From Roseibium sp. Sym1 (lineage in GTDB: Bacteria > Pseudomonadota > Alphaproteobacteria > Rhizobiales > Stappiaceae), in assembly GCF_027359675.1 (NCBI RefSeq), contig NZ_CP114786.1:5244501-5308500 (forward strand): a DNA stretch of 64,000 nt. Reading direction: 5' to 3'. The position numbers and the translations under genes are program-made. The notes below the pieces were generated by a model. That model ran no database searches. It worked only from the letters and a program-made list of their open reading frames with translations, and was not told the DNA's origin. Shown here one piece after another: positions 27,597-36,523 of this stretch. How positions within the stretch are numbered: the first letter of the stretch is position 1; each line of letters begins with the position of its first letter.

Positions 27597-28313
27597 ATGA
27601 CCACGCCCTTGTTTCGCGAAGACGCCTATCTTCGAACATGCGAAGCAGAAGTGGTGGGCGTGAATGACCGGGGCGGTATCGTTCTCGACCGGACCGTGTT
27701 CTATGCGACCGGCGGTGGCCAGCCGGGCGACAATGGGTCCCTGGAAATGCAGGATGGCAATCGAATCGCTGTTGCCACTACGGTCTACGACGAGGACAGA
27801 ACCACCATTGTGCACGTCCCCTGCGAAGGAGAGCCCCTGCCAGCGGTCGGAACCCGGCTGACCGTTCATTTGGACTGGGCACGCCGCTACCGGCTGATGC
27901 GCATGCACACGGCGCTGCATCTTCTGTCCGTTGCCCTGCCCTATCCCGTTACCGGCGGGCAGATCGGCGATCCGGAGGGACGGCTGGACTTCGACATGGG
28001 CGACGAAACGATCGACAAGGAGGCGCTCGTCGAGAAGATCAACGCCCTTGCCGGTGGCGATCACGAAATCAGCACCGAATGGATCACCGACGAGGAGCTC
28101 GACGCCAATCCGGGCCTGGTCAAGACCATGTCGGTGAAACCGCCTCGCGGCGCCGGCAGGGTCAGGCTCGTCAGGATCGGCGACAATGTCGATTTGCAGC
28201 CCTGCGGCGGAACACATGTTACCCGGACGTCGGAGATCGGCGAACTCGCGCTCGGCAAGATAGAAAAAAAGGGCAAACAGAACAGGCGCGTGCGCATTCG
28301 CCTTGCCGATTGA
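27597..28313 (+). CDS. AlaX-type alanyl-tRNA editing protein
   Basis: A 238-residue free-standing editing domain that hydrolyses Ser- or Gly-mischarged tRNA-Ala. The four zinc ligands are visible as HxxxH in RMHTALHL (near residue 103) and CxxxH in QPCGGTH (near residue 202). The N-terminal glycine-rich YATGGGQPGD block is also typical. The start at 27597 is preferred because GGAG lies 6 bases before it and the protein begins MTTPLFR. It is followed after 37 bases by a GFA protein gene, probably in one transcript with it and the sulfurtransferase. Confidence 0.92.
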   Translation: MTTPLFREDAYLRTCEAEVVGVNDRGGIVLDRTVFYATGGGQPGDNGSLEMQDGNRIAVATTVYDEDRTTIVHVPCEGEPLPAVGTRLTVHLDWARRYRLMRMHTALHLLSVALPYPVTGGQIGDPEGRLDFDMGDETIDKEALVEKINALAGGDHEISTEWITDEELDANPGLVKTMSVKPPRGAGRVRLVRIGDNVDLQPCGGTHVTRTSEIGELALGKIEKKGKQNRRVRIRLAD

Positions 28314-28350
28314 TGCCCTGGCGGACATGCTTGCCAAAGGGAGGCGGGAG

Positions 28351-28824
28351 ATGAAACTTTCAGGTGGTTGTCACTGTGGTGCCGTAACTTTTGAGCTCGA
28401 GAGCAAGGCACCCTATCCCTATATGCGATGCTACTGTTCGATTTGCCGAAAAATCGGCGGCAGCGGCGGTTACGCCATAAACCTCATGGCAGACGCCGGC
28501 AGCCTCATGGTCCGCGGGGCGGAAACAAAAGGCGTCTACAATGCGGTCATCGATGGCAATACCAGTCCAGCCGAACGGCATTTCTGCAAATCCTGCGGGT
28601 CGCATCTGTGGGTCTGGGACCCGCGTTGGCCCGAACTGATCCATCCCCATGCGGGGGCGGTTGACAGCCCCTTGCCAACGCCGCCGGAGACGGTCCATAT
28701 CATGCTGGCGTTCAAGCCGGACTGGATCACCGTGCCCGACGGTCCGGGACATGTGCATTTTCAAAACTACCCGGACAAGTCCATTGAAGACTGGCACCGA
28801 TCCAAGGGACTTTTCGAGGCTTAA
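28351..28824 (+). CDS. GFA family protein (CENP-V/GFA domain)
   Basis: A 157-residue zinc protein of the glutathione-dependent formaldehyde-activating (GFA) superfamily. Zinc cysteines are seen in GGCHCGAVTF, RCYCSICRKIGG and FCKSCGSHLW, the usual three clusters. Most GFA-domain proteins do not act on formaldehyde and their substrates are unknown. The start at 28351 is set by an AAAGGGAGG site upstream. It lies 9 bases before the sulfurtransferase gene. Confidence 0.88.
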   Translation: MKLSGGCHCGAVTFELESKAPYPYMRCYCSICRKIGGSGGYAINLMADAGSLMVRGAETKGVYNAVIDGNTSPAERHFCKSCGSHLWVWDPRWPELIHPHAGAVDSPLPTPPETVHIMLAFKPDWITVPDGPGHVHFQNYPDKSIEDWHRSKGLFEA

Positions 28825-28833
28825 GGAGACACC

Positions 28834-29679
28834 ATGACCGACCATCCGCTTGTATCCACCCAATGGCTGGCCGACCATCTGTCGTCTCCCGACCTGGTCG
28901 TGATCAACGCCTGGATGCCGCCCGTGACCCATCCGGACGCCCCTGCAGTGTTTCCGAACGCGCATATTCCCGGCGCCGTCTTCTTTGATGTCAACGAGAT
29001 CTGCGACAAGTCGAGCGACCTGCCGCACATGTTGCCGGCACCGCATGTTTTTTCGTCCGCCATGCGAAAACTCGGCATCGGCGACGGGCAGACGATTGTG
29101 GTCTATGACGATTTCGGTTTCTACTCCGCCCCGCGCGTGTGGTGGACCCTGAAAAGCATGGGTGCCGAGCGTGTCCATGTCCTCGATGGCGGTTTTCCGA
29201 AATGGCGCGCCGAAAGCCGTCCCTTTGTCGATGAGGCCCCGAGAAGGGTACAGAGCCATTTTTCCGCACGCCTCAACAACGGTGCGGTAGCGGACCTGGA
29301 AGACATTCGCACGGCGATCGCCAGCGGTGACCGGCAGATCCTGGATGCCCGCTCGTCCGAACGCTTTGCCGGCGATGCGCCCGAGCCCAGGGCCGGGCTC
29401 AAGAAGGGACACATGCCGACCGCGCTGAACCTGCCATTCACGGAACTCATCCATGACGACGGCACGTTTTGTACCAGGGAAGAACTGGCGGAGGCCTTCA
29501 AGCGGGCCGGCGTCGATCTGGACCGACCCGTCACGACGACCTGTGGCTCGGGTGTGACCGCCGCAATCCTGACACTTGCCCTTACCATTCTGGGGGCTCG
29601 CGACCTGGCGCTTTACGACGGCTCCTGGGCGGAATGGGGCAGCCGTGACGACACGGAGATCGCTACCGGCACGGACTAA
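28834..29679 (+). CDS. sseA: 3-mercaptopyruvate/thiosulfate sulfurtransferase
   Basis: A 281-residue two-domain rhodanese. The first domain is inactive, with IPGAVFFD. The second ends in the active loop CGSGVTA (around residue 235). CGSGVT is the loop type of 3-mercaptopyruvate sulfurtransferases, whereas thiosulfate enzymes usually have CRKGVT. It transfers sulfur from 3-mercaptopyruvate to thiols or cyanide. A hairpin follows its stop, so it probably closes the AlaX-GFA-SseA unit. Confidence 0.9.
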   Translation: MTDHPLVSTQWLADHLSSPDLVVINAWMPPVTHPDAPAVFPNAHIPGAVFFDVNEICDKSSDLPHMLPAPHVFSSAMRKLGIGDGQTIVVYDDFGFYSAPRVWWTLKSMGAERVHVLDGGFPKWRAESRPFVDEAPRRVQSHFSARLNNGAVADLEDIRTAIASGDRQILDARSSERFAGDAPEPRAGLKKGHMPTALNLPFTELIHDDGTFCTREELAEAFKRAGVDLDRPVTTTCGSGVTAAILTLALTILGARDLALYDGSWAEWGSRDDTEIATGTD

Positions 29680-29704
29680 TCGATTGCGATCCCGCTCCAG
29701 GGAC

Positions 29705-29729
29705 AGACCAGGCATCGTCCTGGTCTTTG
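29705..29729 (+). terminator. probable terminator after sseA
   Basis: AGACCAGG (29705-29712) and CCTGGTCT (29719-29726) are exact inverted repeats with a 6-base loop, followed by TTG. The U-run is short. Confidence 0.5.
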
Positions 29730-29838
29730 TCCGGCTGCACCGGCAAGCAACAACGCCGCGAGTACAGGCTGACACGCAGGCTCGGGGCACCGTCGTCACA
29801 CGTCATCTCGTCGGCCTGTTCTCAGGTCCTTGACGACG

Positions 29839-30669
29839 TCAGGCCCGCAATCGTTTTGATGCGTTTTCCGGCGGTGAAGATTGCATCGCCCTCTCCTTCT
29901 TGCCGCGTTTGCCACCCAGCTTGATCAGCACATCGGCGCGCGTGCCTTCAAGATGATGCCCGGGCCAGATCTCGAGCGCGTTCACCAGGTCTCCCCTTGG
30001 GTAGGTCGTGCTGACTTCATTGCGCAAGGCAGGCGAAATCCGCATGCGGCCCATACCGAAGACATCGCACATGGCACCTCTGGACAGCAGGTGCGCTTCA
30101 GCGCCATGGAGACGCTCCGAGACGTAGCCATTGAGATGAAGGCCAATGGCGTCGGCTATCTTGCGGATTTTCGCGCGGTCGTGCCCCTTGCCGACAAGGT
30201 GTCTCTTGCACCGTTCGGCTCCGTGGACGACGAAGCAGCAGTCTCCCGGCTCTCTGGTTCGTCCGCCGGCGAGCCCCACATCGTGAAGTATGGCGGCCGA
30301 AAACAGGAGCTCACGGTCTGCCGGCAGCTTTTTGTACTCCCCCAATGCCACAGCCCAATAGTAGGTTCGCCAGCTATGGCGCATCAATTCGGTGCTCTGG
30401 ACGTCGTCGGCAAAATCCAGCGCGTCGCGCACCAGTGCGGTGTCCGGTGGCTGCATGCCGTCGAGATCTGTCCCGAAGGCATTCATGAGGCCTGTCCTGA
30501 CCTTGAGGCCGTCCATTGCCTCAAGGGCCGTCATGCGGCCGAGGTTGAGCACCAGTTTCAGTTTCTCGACCCGGGTCAAACGTCCGTCCGCATAGGCTCC
30601 CTGCCGCCGTCCCCACGCCACGGTTCCCATGTCTGCCTGTACGTCGGCCATCTCCCACCACCTTTCCAT
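29839..30669 (-). CDS. HD domain-containing hydrolase (cyanamide hydratase-like)
   Basis: A 276-residue protein with a single HD metal-hydrolase domain: a first His in LMRHSWRTY, the HD pair in AAILHDVGL, and later histidines in VVHGAERC. This arrangement is found in cyanamide-hydratase-like and other small HD hydrolases. The substrate is unknown. The start at 30669 has a clear AAGGAG site. The longer open frame upstream runs through the TetR gene and is not coding. It is divergent from a TetR regulator across a 72-base gap holding a palindrome, so it is probably that regulator's target. Confidence 0.85.
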   Translation of the reverse strand: MERWWEMADVQADMGTVAWGRRQGAYADGRLTRVEKLKLVLNLGRMTALEAMDGLKVRTGLMNAFGTDLDGMQPPDTALVRDALDFADDVQSTELMRHSWRTYYWAVALGEYKKLPADRELLFSAAILHDVGLAGGRTREPGDCCFVVHGAERCKRHLVGKGHDRAKIRKIADAIGLHLNGYVSERLHGAEAHLLSRGAMCDVFGMGRMRISPALRNEVSTTYPRGDLVNALEIWPGHHLEGTRADVLIKLGGKRGKKERAMQSSPPENASKRLRA

Positions 30670-30681
30670 AATCGGCTCCTT

Positions 30682-30705
30682 TTTTTGTACTGTATCGTAC
30701 AAAAA
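30682..30705. promoter_or_regulatory. palindromic operator between HD gene and tetR
   Basis: TTTTTGTAC (30682-30690) and GTACAAAAA (30697-30705) are exact inverted repeats around the 6-base centre TGTATC. The position between two divergent start codons is classic for an autoregulated TetR-type operator. Confidence 0.65.
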
Positions 30706-30741
30706 TAGACAGGTCGATGTTTTTGTGCGAACTGGTATAAA

Positions 30742-31365
30742 ATGAAAACGGGAGCGAAACGCGGACGGCCGCGAAAATTCAGTGAAGACGAAGCTCTGGA
30801 CCAGATCATGCACGTGTTCTGGCGACATGGCTTTGCTGCGACCAGTCTTGACCAGATAGCGGCAGCGGCGGGCATGAACCGGCCCAGCCTCTACGCAGCT
30901 TTTGGCAGCAAGAAGGACATGTATCTCAGGGTCATCTTCCGTTTTGCCGACCAGATGCAAACCTACCTGCGCGCAGCTGGAGGCGACGAGACCGGTGCAC
31001 CTGGCCGGCTGAAAGCCATCATGTCGGCGGCCGTTGATCTTTATGCCGGAAAATCGAAATTGAGCGATGCGGCGCTTGGCTGCCTGGCTGTTTCCACCTT
31101 GCCTTCTGAAGTGATGGACGATCCCGATTTTCGGGATGCATTGACGGATGTGGTCTCCCGCATGGACAGGGGATTTGCCAACCTGATCCGTCAGGATGCG
31201 ACCGGTGGCATGGATGAAGAGGAAGTCGTGCTTGCCGCTCAGCACCTCTCCCTGGTCCTGCACGGGCTTTCTGTTCGGGCCAGAGCGGGCGAACCGCCTG
31301 AAGCCTTGAAGCGACTGGCAACGACAGCAGTCGACAAGCTGCTGCCACGCGCCTTTGCTGCGTGA
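30742..31365 (+). CDS. TetR/AcrR family transcriptional regulator
   Basis: A 207-residue regulator. The N-terminal DNA-binding domain is clear (FAATSLDQIAAAAGMNRPSLYAAFGSKKDMY, read across residues 32-64). The C-terminal ligand domain is of the TetR_C_16-like/AefR type, with FANLIRQDA. It is divergent from the HD hydrolase gene, with the palindrome at 30682-30705 between them, so it probably represses both. The ligand is unknown. Confidence 0.92.
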   Translation: MKTGAKRGRPRKFSEDEALDQIMHVFWRHGFAATSLDQIAAAAGMNRPSLYAAFGSKKDMYLRVIFRFADQMQTYLRAAGGDETGAPGRLKAIMSAAVDLYAGKSKLSDAALGCLAVSTLPSEVMDDPDFRDALTDVVSRMDRGFANLIRQDATGGMDEEEVVLAAQHLSLVLHGLSVRARAGEPPEALKRLATTAVDKLLPRAFAA

Positions 31366-31442
31366 TGTGTAGTTCCAGGCGCCAAGCGGAAAACAGCAAA
31401 TGACGTCAGGTACCGATCCAGCTGCGGCAGGGTCCGGACAGC

Positions 31443-31472
31443 AAAAGGCCCCGGAATGATGTTTCCGGGGCC
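31443..31472 (-). terminator. terminator of aapJQMP operon
   Basis: On the minus strand GGCCCCGGAA and TTCCGGGGCC (31472-31463 and 31456-31447) form a 10-bp stem with a 6-base loop, followed directly by TTTT. It lies 85 bases after the aapP stop. Confidence 0.8.
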
Positions 31473-31556
31473 CATGGCAGTTCGGGGTCCGAGGCAATGC
31501 GGGACGTCCCGCAAGAGACCTTCGGGGGAAATGTCTTCCCCCGAAACGCGCCGACC

Positions 31557-32360
31557 TCAGTGGTGCAGGATCTGGCTGAGGAACAGCTTGGTCCGCTCGT
31601 GCTGAGGATTGGTGAAGAAGTCTTCCGGCTCGTTCTGCTCGACGATCTGGCCGGCATCCATGAAGATCACGCGGTTGGCCACCTTGCGGGCGAAGCCCAT
31701 TTCGTGGGTCACGCAAAGCATGGTCATGCCTTCTTCCGCGAGACCGACCATCACGTCGAGAACTTCCTTGATCATTTCCGGGTCAAGCGCCGAGGTCGGC
31801 TCATCGAAAAGCATGATCTTCGGGTTCATGCACAACGAGCGCGCAATCGCAACACGCTGCTGCTGGCCACCGGAAAGCTGCCCGGGATATTTCAGGGCCT
31901 GCTCCGGAATCTTGACGCGCTCCAGGTAGTGCATCGCGATGTCTTCGGCTTCCTTTTTCGGCATCTTGCGCACCCAGATCGGGGCCAGTGTGCAGTTTTC
32001 CAGAATGGTCAGATGCGGAAACAGGTTGAAGTGCTGGAAGCACATGCCGACTTCACGGCGGATCTCGTCGATCTTTTTCAGGTCGTCCGTCAATTCGATG
32101 CCGTCGACCAGGATCTGGCCGGCCTGGTGTTCTTCAAGACGGTTGATGCAGCGGATCATGGTCGACTTGCCTGACCCGGAGGGTCCACAGATGACAATCC
32201 GCTCACCGCGCATAACCTTCAGGTTGATGTCGCGCAGTACGTGGAAATCACCATACCACTTGTTCATGTTCTTGATTTCGATCGCCACATCCGTGTCGGA
32301 GATCGTCATCTTCGTGCGGTCGGCTGCGATGTCTTCTTCGCGTGCTACGTTTTCGCTCAT
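31557..32360 (-). CDS. aapP: general L-amino acid ABC transporter ATP-binding protein
   Basis: A 267-residue ATPase with Walker [11 protein letters not shown]-loop [10 protein letters not shown], signature [14 protein letters not shown] and Walker [13 protein letters not shown]. It energises the polar amino acid uptake system. An N-terminal extension of about 25 residues precedes the first strand. It is the last gene of aapJQMP, the rhizobial broad-specificity amino acid importer, and a terminator follows. Confidence 0.93.
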   Translation of the reverse strand: MSENVAREEDIAADRTKMTISDTDVAIEIKNMNKWYGDFHVLRDINLKVMRGERIVICGPSGSGKSTMIRCINRLEEHQAGQILVDGIELTDDLKKIDEIRREVGMCFQHFNLFPHLTILENCTLAPIWVRKMPKKEAEDIAMHYLERVKIPEQALKYPGQLSGGQQQRVAIARSLCMNPKIMLFDEPTSALDPEMIKEVLDVMVGLAEEGMTMLCVTHEMGFARKVANRVIFMDAGQIVEQNEPEDFFTNPQHERTKLFLSQILHH

Positions 32361-32426
32361 TTCAAGACTCCAAGAGTTTCTTTGGCCGGGGCGCTGCGGT
32401 GTGTCGCGCGCCCCGGAGACCTCGTG

Positions 32427-33578
32427 CTAGCGTTTGTGTCCCGTGTGCAGCTTCTTCTCCATGAAGATGGAGTACCGCGACATGCCGAAGCAGAAGCAGA
32501 AGAACACCATTGCCGCAAAGAGATAGCCGGTGTGCCCGGTGCTGGGCGTCGACCAGGTCGGATCGGTAAAGGACGACTGGATCTGCCCGAGAAGGTCGAA
32601 CATGCCGACGATCAGGACCAGGGTCGTGTCCTTGAACAGACCGATGAAGGTGTTGACGATACCGGGGATCACGAGTTTGAGCGCCTGCGGCAGAATGATG
32701 AGATACATCATCGGCCAGAACCGCAACCCGAGTGCCATTGCGCCTTCATACTGCCCCTTGGGGATCGCCTGCAGGCCGCCGCGCACCACTTCCGCCATAT
32801 AGGCCGCGGAGAACAGCGTCACCCCGATCAGGACCCGCAGCAGCTTGTCGAAGGTCACGCCCTCCGGCAGGAACAGCGGCAGCATCACCGAGGACATGAA
32901 CAGGACGGTAATCAGTGGAACACCGCGCCAGAACTCGATGAAGATGATCGAAACCATCTTGATGATCGGCATCTTGGAGCGCCGGCCCAGGGCCAGGGCA
33001 ATACCCAGCGGCAAAGAGGCCACGATACCGGTTACCGCAATAACGAGCGTGACCAGCAAACCACCCCAGACCGCAGTTTCCACGATCGGCAGGATGACCG
33101 TATCGCCGAAGACCAGACCGGTCAGGAGGAAGTAGGCAACAATCGGGAAGACCACCAGAAACAGGATTGCATTGGTCTTCTTGAACGGAGCACTCGGAAT
33201 TGCCAGGGGCACGAGCAAGATCAGGAACAGCGCGTAGACGACATTCACACGCCAGATCTCTTCCGTCGGATACCGGCCATAGATGAATTGCGGAAAATAG
33301 GCTTCCACATAGGCCCAGCAGGCACCGGCGTGTCCGCCATCCTGAGCGAGACAGGCTTCACGGTTGTCCCCGGTCCAGACCGCGTCGATCAACGCGAACT
33401 GGATCAGGGGCGCAATGAGCAAGTAGGCGATCAGGATACCGATGACGGTGAGGATGGTGTTGCCGATGGAAGAAAACAGGTTCTGCCGCATCCAGCCGAT
33501 AACACCGGAGGTCGAGACCGGCGCCGGCAAACGCGGCGCCTCCTCGGTTCTCATTTCGAACAGTTGTGTGTCGGACAT
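32427..33578 (-). CDS. aapM: general L-amino acid ABC transporter permease AapM
   Basis: A 383-residue inner-membrane permease. It has extra N-terminal membrane segments and a large periplasmic loop typical of AapM, then the core with the EAA-like AEVVRGGLQAIPKGQYEGAMAL loop around residue 265-285. It pairs with AapQ. It lies 10 bases after aapQ and 66 bases before aapP. Length agrees with rhizobial AapM. Confidence 0.93.
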   Translation of the reverse strand: MSDTQLFEMRTEEAPRLPAPVSTSGVIGWMRQNLFSSIGNTILTVIGILIAYLLIAPLIQFALIDAVWTGDNREACLAQDGGHAGACWAYVEAYFPQFIYGRYPTEEIWRVNVVYALFLILLVPLAIPSAPFKKTNAILFLVVFPIVAYFLLTGLVFGDTVILPIVETAVWGGLLVTLVIAVTGIVASLPLGIALALGRRSKMPIIKMVSIIFIEFWRGVPLITVLFMSSVMLPLFLPEGVTFDKLLRVLIGVTLFSAAYMAEVVRGGLQAIPKGQYEGAMALGLRFWPMMYLIILPQALKLVIPGIVNTFIGLFKDTTLVLIVGMFDLLGQIQSSFTDPTWSTPSTGHTGYLFAAMVFFCFCFGMSRYSIFMEKKLHTGHKR

Positions 33579-33588
33579 TTTGCGCTCC

Positions 33589-34803
33589 TTACCGTTCCAC
33601 GAGCGCCATGCGCTGGTTGTACCAGTTCATGAAGGCCGATGTGAGCAGACTGAGCGACAGATACACCGCCATCCAGATACCGATGATTTCGATGGCCTGC
33701 CCGGTCTGGTTCAGGACCGTGCCTCCCATGGAAACAAGGTCCGGATAGGCAATCGCAACAGCCAGCGACGAGTTCTTGGTGAGGTTCAGGTACTGGCTGG
33801 TCAGCGGCGGGATGATCACGCGCATTGCCTGCGGGATAACCACCAGCCGAAGCGTCGGCCCATTCCGCAAGCCGAGCGCATGCGCTGCCTCTGTCTGTCC
33901 GTGGCTGACAGCCTGGATACCGGCGCGGACAATCTCGGCGATGAACGAGGCGGTGTAGATCGACAGCGCCGCGGTCAGTGCCAGAAATTCCGGAATGACG
34001 TTGATGCCGACATTCAGTTCAAAACCCTGACGCAGGATCGGGCCTGTCTCGACAAAGTTCGGATGCTCAAGTGTCATCGGCATGCCGGTGACCAGGTAGG
34101 TGATGATCGGAAGACCCAGGACAAGCCCGACCCCGGTCCAGAAAACCGGAAACTGCTGACCTGTCGCTTCCTGCCGCTTGCGCGCCCACCTGGACACAAA
34201 GAAAGAGGCGACGATACCGAGGATCAGGGCAATTCCTATGAACTCGGAACCCGGTTCCCAGATCGGCTTCGGCAGCCGCAGCCCACCGATGTTCAGGTGG
34301 ACGGTATCGAACAACGACCACTTGTCGCGTTTGCCGGGAATGGACCGGAGCACCGCGAAGTACCAGAAGAAGATCTGCAGCAGCAGCGGAATGTTGCGGA
34401 CGAGTTCGACATAGCAATACGCCAGCCGGCTGATGACCCAGTTGTTGGACAGCCGGGCGATACCAATGATGAACCCGATGAGCGTGGCGAAGAAAATGCC
34501 GACCCCGGCCACCAAGAGGGTGTTCAGGAACCCGACATATATTGCCCGGCCGTAACTGGACGTTTCGGAATAGGAAACCAGTGACTGGTTTGTTCCGAAC
34601 CCTGCCGTGTTTTCAAGAAAGCCCCAACCGGAGGCAATGTTCTGCTGCTCCAAATTGTGGATCGTGTTCGAAACGATGAAATACCCAAACAAGACCAGCG
34701 CGACGACCAGGACAACCTGATAAAACAGCCCGCGGGCCTTGGGATCGTTCAACAGCGAAGCACGCGCCGGCGCCCCCGCCGAGTCCTGCTCCATTACTGA
34801 CAT
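33589..34803 (-). CDS. aapQ: general L-amino acid ABC transporter permease AapQ
   Basis: A 404-residue permease with about eight membrane segments and the conserved AEIVRAGIQAVSHGQTEAAHAL docking loop. The start at 34803 (MSVMEQD) follows a GAGG site at good spacing; a start seven codons upstream is less likely. It pairs with AapM. A stable hairpin separates it from aapJ, so the membrane genes may be made at lower levels than the binding protein. Confidence 0.92.
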   Translation of the reverse strand: MSVMEQDSAGAPARASLLNDPKARGLFYQVVLVVALVLFGYFIVSNTIHNLEQQNIASGWGFLENTAGFGTNQSLVSYSETSSYGRAIYVGFLNTLLVAGVGIFFATLIGFIIGIARLSNNWVISRLAYCYVELVRNIPLLLQIFFWYFAVLRSIPGKRDKWSLFDTVHLNIGGLRLPKPIWEPGSEFIGIALILGIVASFFVSRWARKRQEATGQQFPVFWTGVGLVLGLPIITYLVTGMPMTLEHPNFVETGPILRQGFELNVGINVIPEFLALTAALSIYTASFIAEIVRAGIQAVSHGQTEAAHALGLRNGPTLRLVVIPQAMRVIIPPLTSQYLNLTKNSSLAVAIAYPDLVSMGGTVLNQTGQAIEIIGIWMAVYLSLSLLTSAFMNWYNQRMALVER

Positions 34804-34971
34804 AGAACCTCGCCCAAGTTTCACGAAAGAGCCCGGCTCGCAGCCTCTCCTCTAACGTGCCTGTCCTGCTTCCTCATCGTGCCTTGGCAGCACGCCCCTA
34901 TCGACGGAAGCAGTCTGTTCCCCCACGCGGTTACGAACTGAATGCCGTTTATTTTGCGTGGAATTTATTGA

Positions 34972-34999
34972 GGGTTCCGGCAGCAGACCGCCGGAACCC
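34972..34999 (-). terminator. intercistronic hairpin between aapJ and aapQ
   Basis: GGGTTCCGGC (34972-34981) and GCCGGAACCC (34990-34999) are exact inverted repeats with an 8-base loop. It lies 26 bases after the aapJ stop and has no clean U-run, so it is more likely an mRNA stabiliser or attenuator than a full terminator. Confidence 0.65.
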
Positions 35000-35025
35000 C
35001 TTCAATCCTCAAATCAAGATGAGGA

Positions 35026-36045
35026 TTAGCGGATCGGCGGAGCGTACATGAAGCCGCCGTCGTTCCACAAAGCATTCACGCCGCGGGAGATGCCCAGCGG
35101 AGTGTCCGGACCAACGTTGGCATTGAAGGACTCTTCGTAGTTGCCGACGCTTTTGACGATGTTGTAGGCCCAGTCGTTCGAGAGACCGATGGCTTCACCG
35201 AACGCACCTTCAACACCGAGCAGACGCTTGACGGACGGATTGTCGGAAGACTTCATCTCATCGACATTTTCCGAGGACACGCCCAGCTCTTCAGCGTTGA
35301 GCATTGCGTTGAGGGTCCACTTTGCAATGTTGAACCACTCATCGTCACCCTGACGCACGACCGGCCCAAGCGGCTCCTTGGAAATGATTTCCGGCAGAAC
35401 CATGTGGTCGCCCGGGTTCTGAAGCTTCAGGCGCTGAGCATACAGGCCGGAGGCATCAGTGGTGTAGACGTCGCAACGACCGGCGTCATATGCAGCAACA
35501 ACTTCGTCAGCCTTTTCGAAGGCAACGATTTCGTACGGCATGTTGTTCGCGCGGAAATAGTCGGCAACGTTCAGCTCGGTGGTCGTACCGGTGTTGGTGC
35601 AGACGGATGCGCCGGACAGTTCCAGTGCGGAGGTCACGCCCAGATCCTTGCGGACCATGAAGCCCTGACCGTCATAATAGTTCACACCGGCAAAGTTCAG
35701 GCCCAGCTGAGTGTCACGGGACATGGTCCAGGTGGTGTTGCGGGACAGAACGTCGACTTCGCCGGACTGAAGCGCGGTGAAACGCTCCTTGGCGGACAGC
35801 GGCGTATACTTCACAGCGGTGGCATCGCCGAATACGGCAGCGGCCATCGCGCGGCAAAGGTCAACGTCGAGACCGGTCCAGTTCCCCTGAGCGTCCGGAT
35901 TCGAGAAGCCCGGCAGACCCTGGCTCACGCCACACTGAATGAAGCCCTTAGCCTTGACGTCTTCCAGCGTCGTTGCACCGGCAGCCGTCGTCGCGGCGAC
36001 TCCCATAGCAGCGCCGATTACGAGCGGAAGGATTTTTTTCGACAT
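35026..36045 (-). CDS. aapJ: general L-amino acid ABC transporter substrate-binding protein
   Basis: A 339-residue periplasmic binding protein. The signal peptide (ILPLVIGAAMGVAATTAAGA) is followed by TTLEDVKAKGFIQCGVSQGLPGFS, typical of AapJ. The start at 36045 gives MSKKIL; a start nine codons upstream is possible but poor. It binds a wide range of L-amino acids. It is first in aapJQMP, and the promoter should lie in 36046-36523. Confidence 0.93.
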   Translation of the reverse strand: MSKKILPLVIGAAMGVAATTAAGATTLEDVKAKGFIQCGVSQGLPGFSNPDAQGNWTGLDVDLCRAMAAAVFGDATAVKYTPLSAKERFTALQSGEVDVLSRNTTWTMSRDTQLGLNFAGVNYYDGQGFMVRKDLGVTSALELSGASVCTNTGTTTELNVADYFRANNMPYEIVAFEKADEVVAAYDAGRCDVYTTDASGLYAQRLKLQNPGDHMVLPEIISKEPLGPVVRQGDDEWFNIAKWTLNAMLNAEELGVSSENVDEMKSSDNPSVKRLLGVEGAFGEAIGLSNDWAYNIVKSVGNYEESFNANVGPDTPLGISRGVNALWNDGGFMYAPPIR

Positions 36046-36523
36046 GGATATGCAGCCTTTTTTGTTACCCATACTTTATTGCGTCGGGTTTTTTGAAAGA
36101 CATCTTCCCCGTCTCGCTTTCCGGACGGTTCCCAGCCTTGTCGGCTGTTTCCTCCAGATATCTTTCATCCCAACCCAACGAACCCATACGATGGCATTTA
36201 GCTGTTCGGGTCAAGTACTTGCTGCAGATATCTCGTCAATTTTCTATAGGTGTTCGACAATCCGCACCCGGATTGCTGCACAAACAGCGAACATGGCTAA
36301 AACGAATTCACTCAATGCCTAAAAAGGCTTCAATCCATTTAGACGCGGTCCCGCCAACGTTAACGCTGTCGGTAAAATTCCCGACAAATCCGACTGTGCC
36401 GGCACCTCGGCAAGGTGCAGGTTGCGCCCTGACTTAAGATGACTAGAGTGTGCGAACCGCGACGGACCGAACCGGCCCGCCTCCTGTTTGCACCATCCTC
36501 CACACACTTCGTCAAGAGTGCTC
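36046..36523. other. divergent promoter region of aapJ and metC
   Basis: This 478-base gap holds no convincing gene. It must contain the promoters of two divergent genes, aapJ (minus) and metC (plus). The part nearest aapJ is T-rich. I see no long inverted repeat or riboswitch-like structure. Confidence 0.5.

Noticed and set aside
30670..31716. Long minus-strand extension of the HD-protein frame
   Set aside because: It runs opposite to the TetR gene, whose domain pattern is clear, and the AAGGAG site sets the real start at 30669.
32241..33632. 463-codon plus-strand frame over aapP/aapM
   Set aside because: It is antisense to two well-defined transporter genes, is rich in Gln/His/Arg/Asp, and matches no family.
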